Shown: one piece after another, positions 57,463 to 64,000 of the stretch
Numbering within the stretch: position 1 is the stretch's first letter
Layout: every line of letters begins with the position of its first letter
The notes under the pieces: generated by a model
Told to the model about the DNA's origin: nothing
The model's input: the letters and a program-made list of their open reading frames with translations, nothing else
The model's database searches: none
Origin: Oxynema aestuarii AP17
GTDB lineage: Bacteria; Cyanobacteriota; Cyanobacteriia; Cyanobacteriales; Laspinemataceae
Length of the DNA stretch: 64,000 nt
Direction of reading: 5' to 3'
NCBI RefSeq assembly: GCF_012295525.1
Contig: NZ_CP051167.1
Span: forward strand, 434,001 to 498,000
Made by a program: the position numbers and the translations under genes

Positions 57463-57694
57463 GATTTTCGCTCCTTGTGGTCTGTTGTTGTTTGTCTCCC
57501 CCGTCTTTAAAGACGCGGTTTCGAGCAAACGGGTTTCGCTTAAATGTAAATTATCGTTACTTTGGCTTGACAATCTGTCCAATATGTACATTTTAAAACT
57601 AATTATTGCTACAAAAATTTATCAAAGGGTTCAGGATTTATCATAAAAGGGGTCAAACTAGAGCCGATTGACGAAATAAAAGGGATAAAAATTC
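57463..57694. promoter_or_regulatory. Shared nblA-cpcS divergent promoter region
   Basis: A 232-bp, markedly AT-rich region between the divergent nblA and cpcS genes. It must hold both promoters. I see the ribosome sites and AT-rich stretches near 57590-57640, but no operator that I can name. NblA is stress-induced in other cyanobacteria through NblR/NtcA-type control; no clear NtcA site (GTA-N8-TAC) stands out. Confidence 0.5.
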
Positions 57695-58327
57695 ATGAGT
57701 CAGATGGACGCAATGGAATTTTTCAGACAAAGTGCCGGGAAGTGGCGATCGCAACGGACGACGCACCACCTGGCTTTTAGAAGAGCTGAAATGGGGGATT
57801 CTCAGATTGAGGTAGAAACCCTGGAAGCGGATCATCCGAAAGTGATTGAAATCTGCGAGTTGCACGAGGTCGATCCGAGTCGGACCGTCGGCGGGGCGTT
57901 CGTCACCTGGCACGGGTCGATGGATTGGGACCGCGACAGTGAAAATCACCAAGGTTCGACGGTGTTCGCGTTAGTACCGGAAGCGGACAATCCGCGACGC
58001 GGGCAGCTTTTGCGCGAGCGCGGTTATGCGGAAATTGTCCCGGTGGCGGGTCGTTACGAAATTGACGATGAAGATGCCTTAGTGCTGACGACGGAGTACG
58101 AAACCATGAGCGCGATCGAGCGATTTTGGTTTCCCCAACCGAATATGCGGGTGAGAACCAGCACGGTGAAACGGTTTGGCGGGTTTAGCAGCGCGTCTTT
58201 TTGTACGGAAATTCGCATGGAGGAGTCGGCTAACGGCTCCGGAGCGGCGACAGGCGGGGGTGGCGCCCAAAGCGCTAACAACAATGGCGCCAACGGCGCC
58301 CAGTTCTATTCTGTATTGGGATGGTAA
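57695..58327 (+). CDS. cpcS: Phycobiliprotein lyase, CpcS/CpeS family
   Basis: Attaches phycocyanobilin to the conserved Cys of phycobiliprotein beta subunits and allophycocyanins. The 210-aa protein begins [20 protein letters not shown] and has the lipocalin-like core [46 protein letters not shown] and [13 protein letters not shown] Gly/Asn-rich insertion precedes the ending FYSVLGW. Cytosolic; acts alone or with CpcU. The next frame starts 9 bp after the stop. Confidence 0.93.
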   Translation: MSQMDAMEFFRQSAGKWRSQRTTHHLAFRRAEMGDSQIEVETLEADHPKVIEICELHEVDPSRTVGGAFVTWHGSMDWDRDSENHQGSTVFALVPEADNPRRGQLLRERGYAEIVPVAGRYEIDDEDALVLTTEYETMSAIERFWFPQPNMRVRTSTVKRFGGFSSASFCTEIRMEESANGSGAATGGGGAQSANNNGANGAQFYSVLGW

Positions 58328-58336
58328 AAGTAGAGA

Positions 58337-58948
58337 TTGAGCCGAGTTCCAGAGTCAACCGATGTTTTCAGTTCGGGCGCCGAGAGTGTGTCCGCCGCGA
58401 TCGCCGATCCCTTCGTTCGGGGGAGTGACTACCTCAATCGAGTGCGGCAATTGGCCTTAGATCCGAGCGATATCGAGCTACCGGAGGACATTAACGATCG
58501 CATTCGCATCTGTACGTGGATTGGCGAGCATGGCGATGCCGTCAATGCCGAATTACAAAGTTGCCTCGACGCTTGCCATCAATGTTTTGGGGGCGATCGA
58601 CGGCGCCCGATGCGGATTCTGGCCGCACCGTTAGCCGAACGTCTCGGAGTAGATGCCCTGTGCAACATCCACCTCGATCCGGTGGTGATTTTTGTCGATG
58701 TCGGACGCATCGATCCGGCAGATTGGTTGAGCGTCGTCGTTCACGAATACGCCCACGCCCACCTCAAATCTCCCGGTCACGGGCGATCCTTTTTAGAAGT
58801 GGTCACTCATTTATGTTTGGGATTGGGGTTACCCCCCCCGACAGTCGAGGGAACCGGGGACGCCCCCGACGATGAAAAGCTCTTGCGCCATTGGCCTCAT
58901 TGCCAGTCCACTCGGGATCCCCAGAGGTGGTGGCGGGGCAGTCCCTAA
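58337..58948 (+). CDS. SprT-like zinc metalloprotein
   Basis: A 203-aa soluble protein. The zinc site HEYAHAHLKSPGHGRSF has HExxH and a downstream His in GHGRSF, as in SprT/Wss1/YgjP-type metallopeptidases. Upstream strands LCNIHLDPVVIFVDVGR and RMRILAAPLAERLG-like segments fit a small peptidase fold. The frame cannot extend past a TAG at 58331-58333, so translation starts at TTG 58337 or an inner GTG. It lies 9 bp behind cpcS, so the two are probably coupled. A role in phycobilisome turnover or assembly is suggested by position only. Confidence 0.7.
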   Translation: MSRVPESTDVFSSGAESVSAAIADPFVRGSDYLNRVRQLALDPSDIELPEDINDRIRICTWIGEHGDAVNAELQSCLDACHQCFGGDRRRPMRILAAPLAERLGVDALCNIHLDPVVIFVDVGRIDPADWLSVVVHEYAHAHLKSPGHGRSFLEVVTHLCLGLGLPPPTVEGTGDAPDDEKLLRHWPHCQSTRDPQRWWRGSP

Positions 58949-59409
58949 AAATTGTCGAGAAATATTACAGATTGTTGCGTTCCCTCAGAAAAATGAGACT
59001 GAGATCGCCGTCATCCCTTACTCTGAATGATGTCTATCCAAATGAGCTGCACAACACCAGTCACCATCTGCGATCGAGGCGGGTACTCGGTTTCGCGCAG
59101 TCCAGCCGACTGACGCATTGAGCAGCCAATCTTCCCGGTATTTGGGGAATCTCCACCCCTAACCTTTAACTTGGGTGGAGAGGATGTCAAGCTCGATCGC
59201 CCGACCTACTGGAGGCACCCAGGAAGTCATGCCTGTAAACCCCAAGCGACCGAGATCGAGCGAGGTGACTCAATCGATCGCCCACAGTCCGGGATACAGG
59301 AAATTCCTTCAGTGATGGAGGAACTCCCCTCAGCTCGTCGTTCGAGAAGCCGGGGGGAGGTGTCAATCATAGAAAAATAACCAGATTTTCAGATTACGGA
59401 GATTCTGAC
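58949..59409. other. cpcG upstream region with a transposon-end remnant
   Basis: A 461-bp gap. From about 59130 to 59390 it resembles the 3' end of an IS200/IS605-type tnpB: a 9-bp hairpin TCTCCACCC/GGGTGGAGA (about 59149-59180) and an open frame (59171-59380) whose tail (HPGSHACKPQATEIERG to [12 protein letters not shown]) resembles TnpB C-termini. I think it is a solo remnant carrying the region that usually encodes omega RNA. The cpcG promoter lies in or beside it. The first part (58950-59130) shows nothing definite. Confidence 0.45.
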
Positions 59410-60174
59410 GTGGCAATTCCTTTGTTAGAGTACGCTCCAAACAGTCAAAACCAGCGTGTTTCTGGATTTGAAATTCCGACTGAAGAGCAACCTAGAATTT
59501 ACTCCACCGAAACCATGCCCTCGCCGAGCGAGATCGAGGAGTTAATCTGGGCCGCTTACCGCCAGATCTTCAGCGAACACCAAATCCTCAAAAGCAACCG
59601 CCAGACCTTTTTGGAGTCTCAACTCAAATACGGTCAAATTACCGTGCGCGACTTCATTCGCGGTTTGGTGCTTTCCGATGCCTTCCTGCGCTTGAACTTC
59701 CAGACCAACAGTAACTATCGCTTCGTCGAAATTTGCGTCCAACGGATTCTCGGACGCGACATCTACAACGAGCGTGAAAAAATTGCTTGGTCGATCGCGA
59801 TCGCGACCAAAGGCGTTCAAGGCTTCATCGACACCTTACTCGATAGCGAAGAATACTTAGGCGCTTTCGGCTACGATACCGTTCCTTACCAACGCCGTCG
59901 GATTCTGCCGCAACAAGCCAAAGGCGAAGTCCCTTTCAACCTCAAAACCCCGCGTTACGGCGAATACCACCGCAGTCAATTGGGTTTCCCCCAAGCGATC
60001 TGGCAAGTTCAAGTCCGCCGTTTCGTCCCCCAAGACAAACAAGCTCGCGAAGGCGACCCCAACCGCTTTTTGGGTTTGGCGCGGCAGCTTAACTTTGCTA
60101 AAGGGGCCACGCCTCCGAGGGTGTCTACGGTCAACATGAACTATCAAAACATGGTTCCTTACCGCAAGCGCTAA
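59410..60174 (+). CDS. cpcG: Phycobilisome rod-core linker CpcG
   Basis: Links phycocyanin rods to the allophycocyanin core in the thylakoid-attached antenna. The 254-aa protein starts at GTG ([20 protein letters not shown]), the standard CpcG opening. The linker domain runs about residues 20-190 with [40 protein letters not shown] and [20 protein letters not shown]. The C-terminal 60 residues ([17 protein letters not shown], then [12 protein letters not shown]) are hydrophilic and not the membrane type, so it is CpcG1-like. The GTG is supported by conservation and GGAG upstream. Confidence 0.96.
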   Translation: MAIPLLEYAPNSQNQRVSGFEIPTEEQPRIYSTETMPSPSEIEELIWAAYRQIFSEHQILKSNRQTFLESQLKYGQITVRDFIRGLVLSDAFLRLNFQTNSNYRFVEICVQRILGRDIYNEREKIAWSIAIATKGVQGFIDTLLDSEEYLGAFGYDTVPYQRRRILPQQAKGEVPFNLKTPRYGEYHRSQLGFPQAIWQVQVRRFVPQDKQAREGDPNRFLGLARQLNFAKGATPPRVSTVNMNYQNMVPYRKR

Positions 60175-60225
60175 TCTCAATTGAGTCGGTCGGCTTAATT
60201 GACGATTCTGCTCGGTCAATTGAGG

Positions 60226-60307
60226 GACAAGACGCCAAAGACAGGACACGGGAGAAGATCTCAAAAAGATCTCAACGGGTTTGTTTTTGGTGGCTTGTCT
60301 CTTTTAG
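60226..60307 (+). terminator. Probable cpcG terminator
   Basis: GACAAG (60226-60231) pairs with CTTGTC (60294-60299) in a long imperfect stem that includes GCCAAA/TTTGG, followed by TCTCTTTT. Inside is AGATCTC-AAAA-AGATCT. It lies 50 bp after the cpcG stop. Confidence 0.55.
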
Positions 60308-60442
60308 TAGGGAATTGAGACTAGGGAATAGGGACGGATTCGGCGAAAAGCAAGAGGTAGAAGCTGTGGGGCGGGATCCTTCCGCTTGGGCGAAGAACAC
60401 TTGAGCGCTGTTGAAGGAGCCAACAACTCCCAATTCCCTCCC

Positions 60443-61123
60443 CTAGGGAATCATCGGCGGTTCCGGCGAAGATAAATCGACCGTCGGGGCGGGTGGGGCG
60501 ATTTGGGGAGTATGTTTGTTGAGGGTGTTAGAAACTAAAATGTAGCCGAGATAAGCGGGTAGAATCATCAGGGTAAGTGCGGCGATTCCCCCGAGTAAGT
60601 GGATCGTACCCATGGACGGACCGTAGTGGACGCGATAGGGATCGAAAGGTAAACCGTCTTCTTTAAGCATTTTGCGCCAGACGAGGGCGCGTTTGAAGCG
60701 AACGCGGCGATCGTCGAGTTTTTCGAGTAATACCCATCCGGCTTGACTTTCTTCTTCGCACAATTGGTGGAAAATGTCGGGATTGCGGAACAGGTCGAAA
60801 TTGGCGCGCACGATTTTATATTCCCACTCTCCTAAAGGGGGGTCGTGGGGAGAGGGCGATCGCAGTTCCGGTAACGGATCGTGACGGATCGACTCGCCAT
60901 CGGAGGAGTTTCGCTGTTCTACGTTTCCGGTGGGGAGAAAGGAGGTGGGAGGCATGTCAATGGCCGGGAGTTGACCATTACCGGAATAAGCATCAAACAT
61001 TTCTTCTTCCTCTTGATGTGTTCGTGCGATCGCAAAATGTCTCCAGCGCAACCATCCGCCAGCCACTAGTGCCTCAATTCCCAAACTGCCTACAAAAACA
61101 CTCCACACTACAATTTCGAGCAT
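60443..61123 (-). CDS. Two-helix hypothetical membrane protein with DUF4177-like core
   Basis: A 226-aa protein with an N-terminal helix (LEIVVWSVFVGSLGIEALVAGG), a cytosolic middle, and a second helix near the end (LLGGIAALTLMILPAYLGYIL). The middle part GEWEYKIVRANFDLF...CEEESQAGWVLLEKLDDRRV resembles a small DUF4177-like alpha/beta unit (WEYKxV...GWELV). The tail is Pro-rich. It is convergent with cpcG and upstream of nothing on the same strand. Function unknown. Confidence 0.65.
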   Translation of the reverse strand: MLEIVVWSVFVGSLGIEALVAGGWLRWRHFAIARTHQEEEEMFDAYSGNGQLPAIDMPPTSFLPTGNVEQRNSSDGESIRHDPLPELRSPSPHDPPLGEWEYKIVRANFDLFRNPDIFHQLCEEESQAGWVLLEKLDDRRVRFKRALVWRKMLKEDGLPFDPYRVHYGPSMGTIHLLGGIAALTLMILPAYLGYILVSNTLNKHTPQIAPPAPTVDLSSPEPPMIP

Positions 61124-61196
61124 AGTTATTTAACTGAGCTAATTCGTCGATCGCCGACCCGGGGCGATCGTTCCCAAAACTTTCAAAATCCCGTGT

Positions 61197-62297
61197 TTAG
61201 GGGTTTAAATACCCTTCCAGGACGCAATCGGAACCGACACTGCGCCATTGCACCCGTTCTAAAGTCAGCGCCCGATCCATCTGAGTCAATCCTAAATCCC
61301 CGACCGGAGAAGGCGCCAAACGACCGCCGATGATTTTCGGCGCGATAAACGCCAAAATTTTCTGGACGGCGCCATCGGCGATCGCCCGAGCGCCCAGGGT
61401 GCCGCCGCATTCCCACAGCACCGAGAGAAACTGACGCTCGTAAAAATACTCCATTGCTTTCGCCGGAGTCAGTGGATCGAGTTCGACGACTTCAACCCCT
61501 CTATTCAGCAGTCGCTTCTGCACTTCCGGATGGCTGCCCGCTTCGGTCAGCACCAAGGTCGCAGCTTCGTCAAGATCCCACAAGCGCGCTCGTTCCGGTA
61601 ACTCCAACGAACGACTCATCACCACCCGCAAGGGGTTGTGGCTCCCTACACGATGGCTGGTCAAGTGGGGATTGTCTTGGCGGACCGTATTACCGCCGAC
61701 GATCACCGCATCGCACGCCGATCGCAACAAGTGGACTTCCCGGCGAGCGGCTTCGCTGGTGACCCAACTGCTGTGACCCGTCGTGGTGGCAATTTTGCCA
61801 TCTAAGGTCATGGCATATTTCAAAATCCCAAAGGGACGTTGGTGGAGCGATCGGTAAATAAACGCTTCGTTGACTTGGCGGCAGTCTTCTTCTTCGACGC
61901 CGACCACCACTTCGATCCCCGCCGACCGGAGGCGATCGATCCCGCCACCGGAGACCCGCGCGTCCGGATCGACAAAACCGACGACCACCTTCGCCACCCC
62001 CGCCGCGATCAGCGCTTCGCTACACGGTGGGGTGCGTCCGTAATGATTGCAAGGCTCCAAACTAACATAAACCGTTGCCCCTCGGGCGCGATCGCCCGCA
62101 TCGCGCAAGGCAAACACTTCCGCATGGGGTTCCCCCGCACGGGGATGAAATCCTTCGCCGACAATCTCGCCGTCGCGAACGATGACACAACCCACCAAGG
62201 GATTCGGGGCCGTCTGTCCCAACGCTCGGCGAGCAAGTTCCAGACAACGTTGCATCATCTGGCGATCGAAATTCTGGGCGTCCTGATTCGTACTCAT
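61197..62297 (-). CDS. ribD: Bifunctional riboflavin biosynthesis protein RibD
   Basis: Deaminates and then reduces the pyrimidine intermediate of riboflavin synthesis. The 366-aa protein has an N-terminal zinc deaminase domain (about 10-150) with HAEVFALRDAG and the Cys ligands in EPCNHYGRTPPCSEAL. The C-terminal reductase (about 155-366) contains KYAMTLDGKIATTTGHSSWV and VIVGGNTVRQDNPHLTSR. Cytosolic. The ATG at 62297 is followed by the conserved MMQRCLELARRALGQTAPNP. No other rib gene is in the window. Confidence 0.95.
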   Translation of the reverse strand: MSTNQDAQNFDRQMMQRCLELARRALGQTAPNPLVGCVIVRDGEIVGEGFHPRAGEPHAEVFALRDAGDRARGATVYVSLEPCNHYGRTPPCSEALIAAGVAKVVVGFVDPDARVSGGGIDRLRSAGIEVVVGVEEEDCRQVNEAFIYRSLHQRPFGILKYAMTLDGKIATTTGHSSWVTSEAARREVHLLRSACDAVIVGGNTVRQDNPHLTSHRVGSHNPLRVVMSRSLELPERARLWDLDEAATLVLTEAGSHPEVQKRLLNRGVEVVELDPLTPAKAMEYFYERQFLSVLWECGGTLGARAIADGAVQKILAFIAPKIIGGRLAPSPVGDLGLTQMDRALTLERVQWRSVGSDCVLEGYLNP

Positions 62298-62483
62298 GAA
62301 GCTAAATTTTAACTATCCGCCATCTCACGATCCCCGTGGAGTCGGTCGAAGGTCTACAAAAAAATGCGGTGCGAGGGTACTTCCTCCCCTGAGTGTATCG
62401 GAAAGACGGACGGCGAAACACAGACCGACTCCAATCGTCTGTTAGAGTAAACTTTTGTAACGCTCAAGGGCATCTGCTTCACT

Positions 62484-64000
62484 ATGAATTTGAGCAAGCA
62501 TCCGACAACCCCAATGACCATCCGGCAGACCCGGTTCGACGACAAACCCCATCCATTTTCCCCCCGATCGCTCCTGCGTTGGGGTGGAGCGATCGCGCTT
62601 CAGGCGGTGACCCTTTACAGCCTCTCTACAGTCCCCGTCTCGGGTCAGACGCCGACTTTCATCCCCTCCCAACTTCCGGAAGCGCAAAAACCGACCTCAA
62701 ACGACAATGGATCGGGGGAGTCTGGAGAGTCGGCGTCGGATAAGCAAGGCGCCGAGGCAGACGCTTCCCCCTCACAACCCGCTCCCCAAGAGACCCAAAG
62801 CTCTGGTAACGGTTTTTTGCCGTTTATGGGCGGGGAAGAACAAATCCCCCAAACCCCGGTTTATCTCGACGGTCGCAAATTATTCGAGATCGCCACCAAC
62901 GATAGCGAACGGGTTCGCGAAATCGAAACCCGCCTCAAAGAAATCGTTCGCAACGGCTTCGAGCCGGAAAAACTCTCGGTTTACAATGCAGTTCTCAATG
63001 GCGAAACTGTGATTTGCCTTGCACCCGATGGCAATAGCGATCGCGTCTGCAAGGAACCCGCCATTTACCTGATGACCGTCACCAGTACGGATGCCCGCCT
63101 CAATCGCTTTACCGCCGATCCCCAACTGCTTGCCGACGAGTGGAGTCAACGGATCGAGCGGCAACTCGACCGAGCGATTGAAGAACGCCAACCCCAACAC
63201 CTCAAAGAACAACTTTCCCTGGCGGCGGCGATCGCCCTGGTCATGGTTCTAGGCAGTTTTACCCTCGCTCACGAACGGCAAAAACTGGAAGCGCAACGCC
63301 AAAAAATCGCCAACGAACCGACCCCTCCCCCCTCCGAATCGAGTTCCGAAACCGATTTATCCGAGTCTACCGCGACCAATCCCGTCGAGTCCGACTCCCT
63401 CGACCGACGCCACGAATCGGAATCGATCGGCGAGTTGCAGCACAAGATGAATCAGCGCGAAAAACGCAACATCAACGACCTCAAACAACGACTGATTCAA
63501 ATCGGACAGGTCGGCGTTTGGGGGGGCGGCAGTTACGCGATCGTCGGTCTATTTCCTTACACGCGTTGGTTGCAACCCCTCGTCCTTTCTTGGTTACCCT
63601 TTCCGCTTAAAATTGTCGGAATTGTTTTTAGTTCCTATGCGGGTATTCGCCTCACTTACGTGGGCATCGATCGCTTTTTTAGTGCCTTACAGGACGAAGA
63701 CTTTCTCGATGCAGACGAATCCCGGCGTTTGGCCTTGCGGTTCTCGACCTTTTCCGCAGTTTTTAAAAGTATCAGTTTTGCCGGATTTGTCAGTGTCGGT
63801 ACCTTGGCGATGCTCTCGGCGATCGGTCTCAATCTCGCCCCGATCTTAGCTGGTGCCGGGATTATCGGTTTGGGCATTTCGTTAGCGTCCCAAAGTTTGA
63901 TCAAAGATGCGATTAACGGCTTCTTAATTCTCTTAGAAGATCAATACGCCGTCGGCGATGTGATTATCGTCGGCGATGTCGGCGGCTTGGTCGAAAATAT
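62484..64000 (+). CDS. MscS-type mechanosensitive channel protein (partial, cut by window end)
   Basis: The frame is open from ATG 62484 to the window end, 505 codons so far. An N-terminal signal or anchor (LLRWGGAIALQAVTLYSL) leads to a Ser/Gln/Pro-rich segment, an extracytoplasmic domain (about 115-235), a helix (AAAIALVMVLGSFTLA), a charged linker and then several helices. The last part, FVSVGTLAMLSAIGLNLAPI followed by LAGAGIIGLGISLASQSLIK, matches the pore helix TM3 of MscS channels. It presumably releases solutes on membrane tension. The C-terminal beta domain is outside the window. An alternative Met is at 62514. Confidence 0.85.
   Translation, partial: MNLSKHPTTPMTIRQTRFDDKPHPFSPRSLLRWGGAIALQAVTLYSLSTVPVSGQTPTFIPSQLPEAQKPTSNDNGSGESGESASDKQGAEADASPSQPAPQETQSSGNGFLPFMGGEEQIPQTPVYLDGRKLFEIATNDSERVREIETRLKEIVRNGFEPEKLSVYNAVLNGETVICLAPDGNSDRVCKEPAIYLMTVTSTDARLNRFTADPQLLADEWSQRIERQLDRAIEERQPQHLKEQLSLAAAIALVMVLGSFTLAHERQKLEAQRQKIANEPTPPPSESSSETDLSESTATNPVESDSLDRRHESESIGELQHKMNQREKRNINDLKQRLIQIGQVGVWGGGSYAIVGLFPYTRWLQPLVLSWLPFPLKIVGIVFSSYAGIRLTYVGIDRFFSALQDEDFLDADESRRLALRFSTFSAVFKSISFAGFVSVGTLAMLSAIGLNLAPILAGAGIIGLGISLASQSLIKDAINGFLILLEDQYAVGDVIIVGDVGGLVEN

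Overview
The window is cyanobacterial chromosome. The evidence is IsiA, CP47 (PsbB), PsbT, the phycobilisome proteins CpcG, CpcS and NblA, a short three-domain ribosomal protein S1, and very frequent HIP1-type GCGATCGC octamers inside and between genes. Several multi-domain kinases, a CHAT/TPR protein, a TPS-type secreted protein and many short tandem repeats suggest a filamentous or otherwise regulator-rich species. I cannot name the genus.

Layout. 0.1-2.8 kb: isiA (iron-stress chlorophyll antenna), then two small Cys-containing proteins and a Crp/Fnr regulator. 2.8-7 kb (minus): DedA, ExoD, S-adenosylhomocysteinase and a DUF389 membrane protein. 7.2-12.6 kb: a divergent pair, a secreted TPR-CHAT protein and a TPS-domain haemagglutinin-like protein. 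12.7-22.4 kb: a PAS/HAMP histidine kinase, a small secreted protein, a DrrAB-like ABC exporter, a CBS-domain histidine kinase, a 2Fe-2S ferredoxin, cobyric acid synthase, a winged-helix protein and a PrxQ peroxiredoxin. 22.8-30.2 kb: a repeat-built C39-like peptidase, a J-domain protein, a Ca/Na antiporter, a DUF6544 protein, a HAD-like protein and a rhomboid protease. 30.3-31.7 kb: an IS200/IS605-type element with only tnpB. 31.8-36.8 kb: another histidine kinase, a SIMPL protein, metK and a HAD phosphatase.

36.9-41.8 kb (minus) carries psbB, psbT, nrdR and rpsA plus a cyanobacterial hypothetical. A gene-free, inverted-repeat-rich stretch lies between nrdR and rpsA. A 1.2-kb gene-free region (41.8-42.9 kb) holds strong hairpins and a 22-bp tandem repeat ending in a 28-bp palindrome. 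43-51 kb holds two large hybrid histidine kinases in tandem; the second carries a GAF domain that looks like a cyanobacteriochrome. mnmG follows, then an IS607 element with a doubly broken tnpA and an intact tnpB. 55-57 kb: a GspC/PilP-like anchored protein and a coiled-coil protein. 57.2-60.2 kb is a phycobilisome cluster: nblA, divergent cpcS plus a SprT-like zinc metalloprotein, and cpcG behind a transposon-end remnant. The window ends with a membrane protein, ribD and the first part of an MscS-type channel.

Functional themes: light harvesting and its remodelling under stress (isiA, psbB/psbT, nblA, cpcS, cpcG); two enzymes of the activated methyl cycle (ahcY, metK) 29 kb apart; sensing (five histidine kinases, one Crp); and two TnpB-encoding transposons plus remnants. 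The least-described candidates are the A-BBB-A-BBB-C39 protein, the candidate photoreceptor kinase, the SprT-like protein coupled to cpcS, and the possible structured RNA upstream of rpsA.
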